Of a DNA stretch of 64,000 bases, positions 35,740-46,500 are shown piece after piece. Under the pieces are notes generated by a model that made no database searches, had not been told where the DNA came from, and was given only the letters and a program-made list of their open reading frames with translations. Origin of the DNA: Limnoperna fortunei (taxonomy: Eukaryota > Mollusca > Bivalvia > Mytilida > Modiolidae); the NCBI GenBank assembly GCA_944474755.1, contig OX104122.1, forward strand, positions 8,085,223-8,149,222. Reading direction: 5' to 3'. The first letter of the stretch is position 1, and each line of letters begins with the position of its first letter. The translations under genes were made by a program, and so were the position numbers.

Positions 35740-37708
35740 ACATATATTCATTATATGTTAATATGATTTTTTTTAACATTAAAAATAAAGGGCAATACCA
35801 GACACAATGTATTAAAATAACTTTGACCTAGATTACTGCATGCATTAAGAATGCACAGTATTGATGTTTCAATATTTGTACATTGTGCATCATAAATATT
35901 CTGTCAATTTCTACAAAAAACAATTCTTCCAACCTTTAATGAAAATTCATGAAAGTGTTTTTGAGATTAAATACCCCTTGTTTCTCAAACACAGTCCCGA
36001 ACTCTATAACAATAAATCAGAAATTTACTAAAAAGTATATAGATCACGAGACTAACATAATTCACAACTATATGCAGTGTAAAGATCATTTGTGATCGCA
36101 TTCTCAAAATACAGTGTGACTTGTGGATAACGGATGGACAGACATTTGTATACCATATTGATAATACGCCCGCCATAAACGAGCGTATAAAAACACAAAG
36201 AAAATCTATGAACCATGCTATGACTTAATTCCAAATGAACAATGATTAAGTTATCCATATATCATTGAATTAAATTTTCATTTATTGTTCAATGTACGGA
36301 AATCATTCTAAAAATATCTTATTACAAGGAAGTAAAACCAAACACCAGTTCTATTTATAAATTATTCTTCCCAAAAATAAAGATAAGAAATAACTAGCTA
36401 AGATAAGAGAAAAAAAAATTAAAAGCAGTTAAAATGAGATACAAATTAGGAAATGTCAATGTTAAACTACTACAGGAAGCAAGAAGTAACATGTAAAGGA
36501 GAAAACCTCTTTTTTACCAAGCAGCAGAAACTCTTTTAACACTAACGATAATGTAGCTCTTTTTTATCTGAACGATAAAAAGGAAATCTACTTTTATACC
36601 GGCAACGAGCCCCCCCCCCCCCTTTGTTTAATTTGCACATTTGGTCACAAACCTTTTTTGTTCCCGACGGTTTTTAAGTTGGGTATACATCGTAATATAA
36701 TGTTGTTACTGATTTATTAATTTATAGTTTTCGGTTGGTCCCATTTCTATATCATCTATAATTTGCAGATTTCTGCACACTGAACCATGGAGTCTAATAT
36801 AATGTCCCTGTTAGAATACCGGGTAACAGGGTACCCAGTCCAGTGACCCAGTCTCAACATACGTTTTAACAAATAATATATGTAAACTTTACTCCATCAA
36901 AATTTTATACATGGAAGGTAATTATCTTAACATGCAACTCTACTTACGAAAAATGAATTCAATTTATTGTTTGACCTTTACTGGCTTAGTCACGTGATTC
37001 AAGATAATGAAAACGAATACTGTTTATCGCCTCGGTGTAATTCTTGTGCAGACGCAACAATAAATGTCTGTGAAAATCAAGTTCACAAACGATACGTCTA
37101 TAAGAGATCAAGATCAAAAGCAAGTCATCATCAAGCCTTCCTCCATCTTGTCCGTTGTTCTCGGATGTTTACGCTTACTTTCTTACAAACAAACAACGTA
37201 AACTGTCAATTATCATGATACAGCCAATCAGATTTAATTGTAATTTGATAGGTACACTAAAGAGTTTATATTTTGTGTGAAAAATAAATATCTCAGATAT
37301 CATTTTTCCTTAAAAATATTTTTGACCAAAAATTTACTGCAAAATTAGAAAAACTCATTCTACATTAAAAAAATTATTTCCCTTTAAAATATAAACCTAA
37401 AATAAGAAACATTTGTGCAAATGCCACAATTTCCACATATTGAATAAATTTTGAGTATTTCGAATATAAGGGGGAAAAATTTTGAGCTCTGATATCTCGA
37501 AAACGACTGAACCAAAAGGGCTGAACCAAAAACAGTTACGAAGATAACACCTGACCCTACTTTCAATTAACTTGGGTAAGGTCAGCGTTAGTTCTAACCT
37601 GTTGAAATAGGCTTCCAAAAACACTTGGGAGAAACGATTTTTTCCCCCAAATTAATTTTTCTCCCAAGTACACAAAAATTATGTATGTGAATTCACCCAA
37701 CTGAATAA
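35740..37708. other. Non-coding, nothing recognised
   Basis: AT-rich with a C-run at 36610-36623. ORFs at 36967-37218 and on the minus strand at 35985-36258 and 37384-37624 show no recognisable domain. Confidence 0.4.
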
Positions 37709-37712
37709 TCCG

Positions 37713-37755
<43 letters not shown>
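37709..37755. repeat. (TA)n microsatellite
   Basis: A run of about 20 TA units. Further TA runs directly flank the retrozyme-like unit at 37805-37817 and 38580-38614. Confidence 0.95.
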
Positions 37756-37756
<1 letters not shown>

Positions 37757-37818
37757 ATGTTATTGATCACAAAAGGTCGGGACCAGCACTAATAGTTTTA
37801 GACTATATATATATATAG

Positions 37819-38576
37819 TGGGTTAAGTTGGAAATGAGAAATTTCAAGATCAATATGTTATGACTTGTTTACGTCATTTATTTATATTGACATTCAATGA
37901 CTAAGGCCATTCGTTGGTCAGTCTTTGTCTAAAGTTTTGACAAGAAACACCGTCATTTGTATCGTTGCATAATCTTCTAGACTTGTATATTATTTTTTGT
38001 TTATGCTGTATCGTCATGTTTGTCGATCCGATACTTAATAAGCTTGCTGGTTGGTAGACTCTTTAGACTTTTATATAATATTTTGAACTACCTGTATTGT
38101 GTTTTTACACGATCCCAGTGGACTTATATTATTCCATCACCTAATGAAAAATACTTTAAGCATTTAGAGTTAAACGCCACTGATGAGTCTTAAGTAGACG
38201 AAACGCGCGTCTGGCGTAATGAATTTGTAACCTTGGTAATTTTGATTACATCTTGTTGGAATATTTGAGCAAAGCAAAGTAACAGCACGGCACGTCCGCG
38301 GCTGGCGGACTTGTGAAGCAACTATTTTGGGTTAAGTTGGAAATGAGAAATTTCAAGATCAATATGTTATGACTTGTTTACGTCATTTATTTATATTGAC
38401 ATTCAATGACTAATGCCATTCGTTGGTCAGTCTTTGTCTAAAGTTTTGACAAGAAACACCGTCATTTGTATCGTTGCATAATCTTCTAGACTTGTATATT
38501 ATTTTTTGTTTATGCTGTATCGTCATGTTTGTCGATCCGATACTTAATAAGCTTGCTGGTTGGTAGACTCTTTAGA

Positions 38577-38579
<3 letters not shown>
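37819..38579 (+). mobile_element. Retrozyme-like unit: 252-bp direct repeats around a hammerhead segment
   Basis: 37819-38070 is repeated at 38328-38579 without indels and with one visible difference (AAGGCC versus AATGCC). The 257 bp between them contain a hammerhead ribozyme (38174-38217). The arrangement equals about 1.5 tandem copies of a 509-bp unit, or a central segment flanked by LTR-like repeats. Both layouts are known for hammerhead-bearing retrozymes and for Penelope-like elements. No ORF of note is present. TA-rich runs border both sides. Confidence 0.75.
38174..38217 (+). ncRNA. Minimal type I hammerhead ribozyme
   Basis: All invariant core parts are present in order. Stem I 5' strand ACGCCA (38174-38179) is followed by CTGATGA (38180-38186). 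Stem II is GTCT..AGAC (38187-38199), then GAAA (38200-38203). A minimal stem III, AC-GCGC-GT, ends at the GTC cleavage triplet (C at 38211). Stem I 3' strand TGGCGT (38212-38217) pairs perfectly with ACGCCA. Such short-stem-III hammerheads are the form found in animal retrozymes and Penelope-like elements. Self-cleavage is predicted, not shown. Confidence 0.85.
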
Positions 38580-38614
<35 letters not shown>

Positions 38615-38622
<8 letters not shown>

Positions 38623-39600
38623 CCACACAATTATGGCAAATTATTTCGAGTTTTTTAAGCAAATTGGAAATTCAACACGGCTGCCAGGACTACTATTGTA
38701 TTCTGATTGGCTGAATTAAAAAAAAATCTTCTCATAAACTGCTTGGCAGATTGATTTAAAATATAACAGCAATAAATCTCAGACATTCCTTTACAAAGTT
38801 GTTTGTGCCTATCACAAATCCAAAATGACTGCCACCATGGAACACAGCTTAACTGAGAACCCTATGGGAAAACCATACAAACGGCTTCTTTTCCAAAACT
38901 GTTAACCAAGTAATGCAGAAGTGAATCTTGGATAGTTAATCAATAGGAAATTCAACATGGCTTCCAGAGCTGCAAATGCATTCTGATTGGCTGAAATTTC
39001 AAAATTTGTTTCCTCGGAAACCGCTTGGCAGAAAGAATTGTGATATTGTAGAAATGTACCTCAGATGGTCCTTTCCTAATTTTGAGTTTTTTTATTTCGT
39101 TTTAACATGCAAGATTGTTGCCACCATGGAACATCACTTAACATAGTAACCTAAGAGGAAAACATAAAACAGCTTCTTCTCAGACACTGTCCTAAAAATT
39201 GCCGATTTCAGCATGACAACATTTATAGAAACAACATCTTCACATAAAACTCCACAGCATTTAAGCATTTAAGCATAAATGTTCATCGGCTCCAGGTACT
39301 AGTTTGAAAGGGAAAGAGTTAATGGACTGCTCAGGATCCCCACCATGAAGTCATCCCAATATTCACTCATTGCAGCACTGGTTAAGATCCCCTTTCAGTA
39401 TGTTATATTGATATAAATGAGTAACCCTAGTTTAACATGTTAATAACAAGACAATGCTATTCATTCAAATGTTATATTTACTATATATCAGTCACTAATA
39501 AAATAATATTATTTTGTAAAGTACAATTATTTTTTGGACATTTCCATTCTTGTTATATATGTAGATGCATATTCTTCATGTTTCGTGTGTTGTTTTCCTT
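38615..39600. other. Non-coding; possible intron or intergenic DNA
   Basis: Two related ~120-bp stretches (38640-38730 and 38940-39030) share GGAAATTCAACA.GGCT and ATTCTGATTGGCTGAA. No gene was recognised. Confidence 0.4.
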
Positions 39601-39604
39601 ACAG

Positions 39605-39655
39605 GGTGAGACTCCACTATCTCACGCATCTGGTAAGACAAAGATATTATTACAG
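39605..39655 (+). other. Candidate 51-bp micro-exon
   Basis: TGTTTTCCTTACAG precedes it and CAG/GTAAGT follows it, giving strong acceptor and donor sites. The interval is 17 codons with an open phase-0 reading (GETPLSHASGKTKILLQ). No neighbouring exon could be identified, so chance remains possible. Confidence 0.3.
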
Positions 39656-39748
39656 GTAAGTCTATTTAATCCTTAAGGTAGAAACTTAACTAGTGGCATA
39701 TTGTAAGTGCCTACAGTGGATTAGTTCTAAATTTATGATGACGTCAGT

Positions 39749-39852
39749 GTGCCGTTTTATAAAGCGATCGCTAATTAACATGCTCTTTATCCCACGCAAT
39801 TTAAATGGGATAACATGCACGTTAAGCTAACGAGCACTTTATGAGACGGCAC
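39749..39852. repeat. Foldback element with GTGCCGT..ACGGCAC ends
   Basis: GTGCCGTTTTATAAAG at the left and its near-complement CTTTATGAGACGGCAC at the right give a 104-bp hairpin-like unit. No target duplication was seen. Confidence 0.5.
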
Positions 39853-39859
39853 CCAGGTC

Positions 39860-39925
39860 CTTAAACTTGTTCTCATCCTGAATATAGCTAAAATCCTGCT
39901 CCATGTACATAAAGCAAACATCAGA
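39860..39925 (+). repeat. Decayed SINE tail
   Basis: CTTGTTCTCATCCTGAATA and following bases match the tail of the GC-richer satellite modules (CTTGTTCCCGTCCTGAATAG) but lack the (CAAT)n run. Confidence 0.45.
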
Positions 39926-41139
39926 CTACCTGAAATGCCATGGAAATGTCCTTTGTGAAATTAAATGTTCTAGCTGAATAATTATACAAACGCTAACTTT
40001 TTTTTCTTTATAGCGAGGTCAAGGTTGTCAAAGCATTTCCTGTTTACATTTACAATTGAAGTCACGTGCTGTATGTAAACAAATTATTTAACTGCATACA
40101 CACACACTAAGAGTAAACATTTATATTTTTGTTTATTATTTTTTTTCTTTATTTAATTAGTCTTTTGGACTTAGAGTATAAATATAACTGATATTTGATC
40201 AATCGCTTTAGTTTAAAGTAGTTTAATCTATATCGGTACATTTATTTTCTTTATTTTTTTTTATTTTTTTGATAGTTCTTTACACATTGAACTTAAACAT
40301 TGACTTGATCATTTTTTGTGTATATTTATTGTATGTGTTGTATAATTTATCAATTGTCTAAATGTTTTGTTTTATGTGTATCTAAGATTTGTATTTAGTG
40401 TACATTTATATGTTATCAGTGTGATATAGTTGTGTCATATTGGTTGTCAACATATAAATTTAAATATTTTTGTCATCGATCAGACATAAACTTTATTTAA
40501 CTAAAGTTAGGATTTAAATACGTGTACTTGGGTTTAGCGTGACTGTGTTGTTTATTTAACAGTCTGTCAAACTAACCTACACTAACTTCCATTACTCTTC
40601 CACCTGAACACTTATACCTGTCAGCACTTTGACTCTATCTACTTACTCTTGCACATAGGACTTTAGTTGACCTATCTGTATCAGGGGAGACTATTAGGTT
40701 TAGGTTTGAGGTTTAGTTGAACTTGGTTTGATTTAGTCGTGAGATCTTGTTTTGCTTATTTAGTCCTTGCTGGTAGCTTGTTGGATATACATTGGTGGTA
40801 TCTTTTGACTGTCCTTATTGTTTATTTACATAAGTAGTATAGTTTATCTAATTTATTCTGAGATGAGTTTGTAGACGTATAAGCTTTACATCTCATATCC
40901 AAGTTTAGGTTTTGTATCCTGCAGGTAAGTCATTCATTGTGTATTATTGAAGTATTTTGTACTAATTGATAATTGATTTCTAAACTTTATTTTTTATTTT
41001 AGGCTATTAATTTTTTTTTTGTTTCTGTTTCAGAAATTGCATTCAGTTTGTTTAGTCTTTATAGCTTGATTAACTTATTTACACTTGATATTTATTTTGT
41101 TTAGAATAATACTTGGATAACTTTGTTTATTATTTTGGT

Positions 41140-42130
41140 TCCAGATTTTCAGAATTTGTATTTGACTGTAACATATATTTTTTTTTTTAAATTAATATTA
41201 CCTTTCAGCTTTTATATTTTGTAGCAATTCTTTTTCACAGTTTGCATTAATTACATTTTTTTCTCCAGTCCTTGGTAGATATATATATATATATTTTTTT
41301 TGCAGCTTATTTATACTTGTACTTAGAGATATTTCCATTCATCTTTAGTGTTTTTCTATTGATTTCAGATAGTATTAATTCATATATTTTTCTTATTTTT
41401 TTATATTTCAGATATTTATCTTTGATAGTTTAATCCTTTTGTTTCCAGGATATTTCTTAGTAGGTTTATCTTATTTTATTTGTGTAGGGTTATCTAATCT
41501 TATTTTTGGTTTTCTGATTGTTGTAGGGCATTAAACATTTTTTTGTTCCTTTCAGGTCACATATTCTATTTCTGTATAGGTGATAATTTTTTTTTAAATT
41601 TGTTTCTATCACAGGTAACTTTGTTTCTATTGCAGGCATTTAATCAATTTTTTTTTCTTGTATAGATTGTTTCTATTTCTTATAGATATTTAATTTAATT
41701 TTTTTTTCTCCTTGTACAGATTGTTTCTATTTCTTGCAGATATTTAATCTTGTTTGTTTTTCTTATATAGATTGTTTCTATTTCTTGCAGCTATTTAATT
41801 AAGTATTTTTTTTCTTAGGTACTTAATATTTATTGGTGTTTTTCACTTTATTTCAGAAATTTTCATAGGTTTATTTGTTTTCTTTATAGATAGTGTCTAT
41901 TTTTGTAGGTTCTTATTAATTATACATATATTTCCATTATTTTTTTTCAGATATTTTCATGTTTTCTTTCAGCTAGTTTGTATTTATTTCAGACTTTTTA
42001 GTTTAAATTTCAGATTATTAATTTTTTTTCTTATTTAAATTTATTTCAGCCATTTTCCCATTTTCTTTCGGATAGTTTGTATTTATTCCAGATTTTTTTT
42101 TTAGTTTGTATTTCAGCTTTTAGTACTTAG
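41140..42130 (+). promoter_or_regulatory. T-rich 5' leader with about two dozen splice-acceptor-like modules
   Basis: Pyrimidine runs ending in CAG or TAG recur through the kilobase before gag, for example TTCTATTTCTTGCAG near 41740 and 41791 and TTTATTTCAG-like sites up to 42115. Between 41665 and 41790 a unit starting GATTGTTTCTATTTCTT repeats at 51-54-bp spacing. Any effect on splicing or translation of the element RNA is inference. Confidence 0.55.
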
Positions 42131-42172
42131 TATATACTTTACACATTGTTGGTACTTTGATTATTTGTCACC

Positions 42173-43270
42173 ATGTCTACCGAAACTAATCCTATTTCTA
42201 AGGAGGATGTCAAATTACTTCAGTTACTGAAGAAGGAAATGAAGGAAGGTCCAAAAGGAGAAAATGTATCTGACTTGAAAGAGTGGATGATGAGCTACCT
42301 AGCTGCTAGTGGAGACCTTACACCAAAACAGGAGCATGAGAAAAGCCAATATCCAAAAACCGTACCCGTAGCCAGATACCGTGAACCACCCAAGATCTCT
42401 GTGTTTTCTGGACCTAACAACAAGGGTGAGGCATCTTATGATCTGTGGAGATATGAAGTGTGTAGCCTCCTGAACGACAAGTTGTATGACCCTGACACAG
42501 TTGTCTATGCAGTCCGCCGCTCGCTCAAAGGAGATGCAGGCATGGTTGCTATGCATCTAGGACCTAGTGCCAGTGTGCCAGACATACTTAGGAAATTGGA
42601 CAGCATATATGGAGGAGTTGAAAATAAAGAGGATTTACTTGGACAATTCTACAGAGCCAAGCAGTCTGATGGCGAGTCAGTCACCAAGTGGAGTTGTCGC
42701 TTGGAGGATCTCATAGGCCGTGCTGTGGAAAAAGGTATTGTTCGACCACAAGATAGAAACAGCATGCTGCACTCAATGTTGTGGAATGGATTGCGAATGG
42801 AGTTAAAGGATATATCAGGGCATAAGTTTGATACCATCCAGGATTTTGATGAATTGAGGATTGCACATAGGCAAATTGAGAGAGATCATGAGGAGAGGAA
42901 AACTGTTAAGCCACATCCATCTAAGGCAGCTGCAGTACCTGACCCTATGGTACAACAGTTTGATGAAGTGAAAGGTCCCATACAGCAACTGACCACTAGA
43001 ATGGATGGATTAGAGACAAGGATAGATAACAGAAATGACAGAGGAAAGGATAGATACTCCAGAAGACAGAATATTAATGACCAGCAACAGTATAGACAAA
43101 AAGGAAGAGGTACTAATACTCAGAATAGACCATCAGCTCAACAAGAAAAGGAGATACCCAAGTGTTACAGGTGTGGACAACCAGGTCACTTGAGGAGAGG
43201 ATGCGTTGCAATTCTACCCAAGAAAGATTATTTAAACAGGAGAAAGCCTATGGAGCAGGACCATCAATAG
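42173..43270 (+). CDS. gag: Gypsy Gag polyprotein, PNMA-like, with zinc knuckle
   Basis: This 365-residue protein has an ATG in good context (GTCACCATG). The capsid-like region at about residues 65-240 (ISVFSGPNNKGEASYDLWRY and following) resembles the PNMA/ZCCHC family, which descends from Ty3/Gypsy Gag. A basic, Gln- and Asn-rich linker follows, then one CCHC knuckle, CYRCGQPGHLRRGC, at about residues 331-344. Gag forms the particle that packages element RNA, and the knuckle binds that RNA. The last 40 codons contain a frameshift signal (43231-43274), and the TAG stop lies inside its stem. The reading frame is intact. Confidence 0.9.
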   Translation: MSTETNPISKEDVKLLQLLKKEMKEGPKGENVSDLKEWMMSYLAASGDLTPKQEHEKSQYPKTVPVARYREPPKISVFSGPNNKGEASYDLWRYEVCSLLNDKLYDPDTVVYAVRRSLKGDAGMVAMHLGPSASVPDILRKLDSIYGGVENKEDLLGQFYRAKQSDGESVTKWSCRLEDLIGRAVEKGIVRPQDRNSMLHSMLWNGLRMELKDISGHKFDTIQDFDELRIAHRQIERDHEERKTVKPHPSKAAAVPDPMVQQFDEVKGPIQQLTTRMDGLETRIDNRNDRGKDRYSRRQNINDQQQYRQKGRGTNTQNRPSAQQEKEIPKCYRCGQPGHLRRGCVAILPKKDYLNRRKPMEQDHQ

Positions 43271-43274
43271 GCTT
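43231..43274 (+). promoter_or_regulatory. -1 ribosomal frameshift signal at the gag end
   Basis: T TTA AAC (43231-43237) is a canonical X XXY YYZ slippery heptamer placed exactly in the gag frame. After a 6-nt spacer, AAGCCTAT (43244-43251) pairs perfectly with ATAGGCTT (43267-43274), and GG/CC in the loop can extend the fold. The protease frame is -1 relative to gag and open here, as the mechanism needs. Confidence 0.75.
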
Positions 43275-43581
43275 GTGTTCAGCAACAACTTTATCAGGTC
43301 CTACATTAACATCTACTTTACCACCAGACTTGTTTGGTAAACCAACAGAAGCTGTTGTAATATTGCATGGTATAGAAGTTAAAACTTTATTGGATACTGG
43401 ATCTACTGTATCTACACTCAGTACCAGTTATTACAAGACCACATTTCCAGATATTCCATTAAAATCTATCAACACCTTACTTGACATTGAATGTGCTGGA
43501 GGACAGCAATTACCTTATGAAGGTTATATTGAGACAGACATTCAACTTCCACATCAAACTGATTCACAGCAATTACAATAG
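43238..43581 (+). CDS. Gypsy aspartic protease segment (-1 frame), broken near its end
   Basis: This frame overlaps the gag end and is reached by the -1 signal. It carries the catalytic LLDTGSTVSTLS motif of retropepsins at about 43387-43422, followed by the flap-type region to YIETDIQLPH. It stops at a TAG (43579-43581). The matching remainder (VPLLLGTNIL, from about 43587) continues in the next frame, which is open from 43481 or earlier. The protease domain therefore straddles a one-base frame break at roughly 43540-43580. A disabling indel is more likely than a second programmed shift. Confidence 0.75.
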
Positions 43582-46500
43582 CCATGTTCCACTACTTCTT
43601 GGAACCAACATTCTTCAATTCATTATGGATACACTGAAACAGCATAATGGAAACAGATTTCTACAATCATCAGACCTTACTACACCATGGTACCTTACTT
43701 TCAGAGCAATTACACTAAGGGAAAAGGAATTAATTCGACGAAACAACACTTTAGCTATTATCAGGAATACAGAGAAAACTCCAGTTATCATCAAGCCTAA
43801 TACAACAGTTCAGATCCTAGGACAAACAGATAAAGAAATTCCATACAGTACTACTCCAGCTATGTTACTTTCTTCAGAGCTTCAACCTGACTGGAAAGAT
43901 TTAGAAGTTGAGCCAGGACTCATTGAGTACAGATTTAAGGAAAATGGACATATCAAAGTACAGATGTCAAATGTAACAACCAGAACAATAACTATTCCAC
44001 CTAGAGCAGTACTTTGCCAGATTCAACCTGTTATTATTCAACATCAGAGCAAGGAAACTCAGAATTCAGCATCTTCACCATCGGTATTAGACCAGATTAA
44101 GATTTTACAGAGTGATCTTACAGATGAACAACTGAAAATAGGAACAGATTTGATACACTCATACCAGGATATATTTGCTAAAGATGATACAGATATTGGA
44201 AACACCAAAGTGAAACATCACATTGACTTGCTAGATGATAAACCATTCAAGGAAAGGTATAGGCGAATACCATCAGCCATGTACGATGAAGTAAAAGATC
44301 ATATTCGTACACTACTCTCTTATGGAACTATCAGACCATCTCACAGTCCATGGGCCTCTAATGTTGTTCTTGTGCGTAAGAAGAATGGTAAACTCCGTCT
44401 CTGCGTAGACTACCGTAAACTGAATCAGAGAACCAAGAAGGATAGCTACAGCTTGCCACGAGTGGAGGAGCTGCTTGACTGTCTCGCTGGAAGTACATTT
44501 TTCAGTACCATCGACATGAAAAGTGGTTATCACCAGATAGAGATATTTGAGGCTCACAAAGAAAGGACAGCTTTCACCGTTGGACCCATAGGATTTTACG
44601 AGTATAATCGTATGCCATTTGGTTTGACCAATGCTCCTGCCAGTTACCAACGTATGATGGAAGATTGTCTTTTCGACCTTCACCTAAAGATATGCTGTAT
44701 CTTTATCGACGATATAATCATCTTTGGGAAAACATACGAGGAACACCTAGAGAATCTTCATCTTGTCTTTCAACGGATTCGAGAAGCTAACATGAAGCTC
44801 GCACCAGATAAATGTTCGTTTTTCAAGAGGAAGGTTACCTATGTGGGACACGTAGTATCTGCTGAAGGTGTTGAGATCGACCCTGAAAAGACATCTAAAG
44901 TTGTAGATTGGCCTAAGCCTACTTCACCAGAGGATGTTAGACGATTTTTGGGGTTTGTCGGTTACTATCGACGCTTTATTGAAGGATTCAGCAAGATTAG
45001 TCGCCCTTTAACAGAACTAATGCCTAACCCAGGGACCAAAAAGTCAAAGAAGTCAAAGACCCAGAAACCATGGCAATGGGGACCAGAGCAGGAACAGGCA
45101 TTTGAAAATCTTAAGAGACACCTAGTCACTGCACCTATTCTAGCATATGCAGTCAACGACCAACCATTTGAACTGCACACACATGCCTCCGGAATATCAC
45201 TTGGTGCTGTGCTGTACCAGGAACAAAATGGTGAAAAGCGTGTCATCAGCTATGCCAGCAGGAGCCTTTCCAAATCTGAACGGCGATATCCACCTCATAA
45301 GCTGGAATTTCTTGCGCTCAAGTGGGCCATATGCGAGAAATTTAAGGAGTACCTGTATGGAAGGCAGTTCACCGTTTTAACAGACAATAATCCCTTGACG
45401 TATGTCCTTACTACTGCCAAGTTGGACGCAACAGGACACAGATGGCTTGCAGACCTAGCCAACTACAACTTTGAGATCCTGTATCGCCCTGGCAAGAAGA
45501 ACGGAGATGCTGATGCACTTAGCCGCATTCCAGATACTTCAACAGATTCCATCACTCGAGAATCTATCTCCATCGAGTCTGTAGGAGCCATATGCGATTC
45601 TGTTCTACATAAGGAGTACGTTGAGATTTTGTCATTTAATCCAGAATCAGTACCATCTGACATAGAGGAACAACATCAAGATGAAAATATTGTTGACTGG
45701 GCAGCAGCACAAGCCAATGACCCACAGATTGGACCAATGATCAGATTTGTCAAGGAAGGAAAGAAACCAACATCGTCTGAAATAGAATGTACACCACTCA
45801 TCAGACAGTTTCAACATCTTCATCTTAAGGATGGAATACTATACAGAGATGTCACCATTGGAGACGAGAAGCAATCCCAGCTAGTCTTACCAACTGCACA
45901 CATTGGCACTGTGTTGGAAGCTCTACATGATGATATGGGTCATCCTGGAAAAGACAGGACTCTGGCACTGCTTCGAGATCGCTTTTACTGGCCAGGGATG
46001 GACAAAGCAGTAGAGGAGTGGATCAACCAGTGTGGAAGGTGCATCAAGAGAAAAACACCAGGAAATAGTCAAAAGGCACCTTTAGTCAGCATAACATCTG
46101 GATTTCCATTGGAGATACTCTGTATTGATTTCTTGAAATTGGAACGATCTCGTGGTGGACATGAACTGGTACTGGTTATGACGGATCACTTCACCCGTTA
46201 TGCACAAGCTGTGCCAACAAAGAATGAAACTGCCAGAACCACAGCTAAAGTGCTCTTCGACCATTTCATTGTCCACTATGGAATTCCCCGCAGGATTCAT
46301 TCTGACAGAGGAGCCAGTTTCGAGAGCAACGTTATTCAAGAACTATGCCAACTAACAGGTATGAAGAAATCTAGAACGACCCCGTACCATCCCATGGGTA
46401 ACGGCCAGACAGAACGCTTCAACCGTACTCTGTGTGGAATGCTTGGTACATTGGAGCCACATAAGAAAAGCAACTGGAAGGAATACGTCGCCCCGATGGT

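Noticed and set aside
36967..37218. 83-residue ORF with several cysteines as a host gene
   Set aside because: No motif spacing, splice sites or start context supports it beyond chance.
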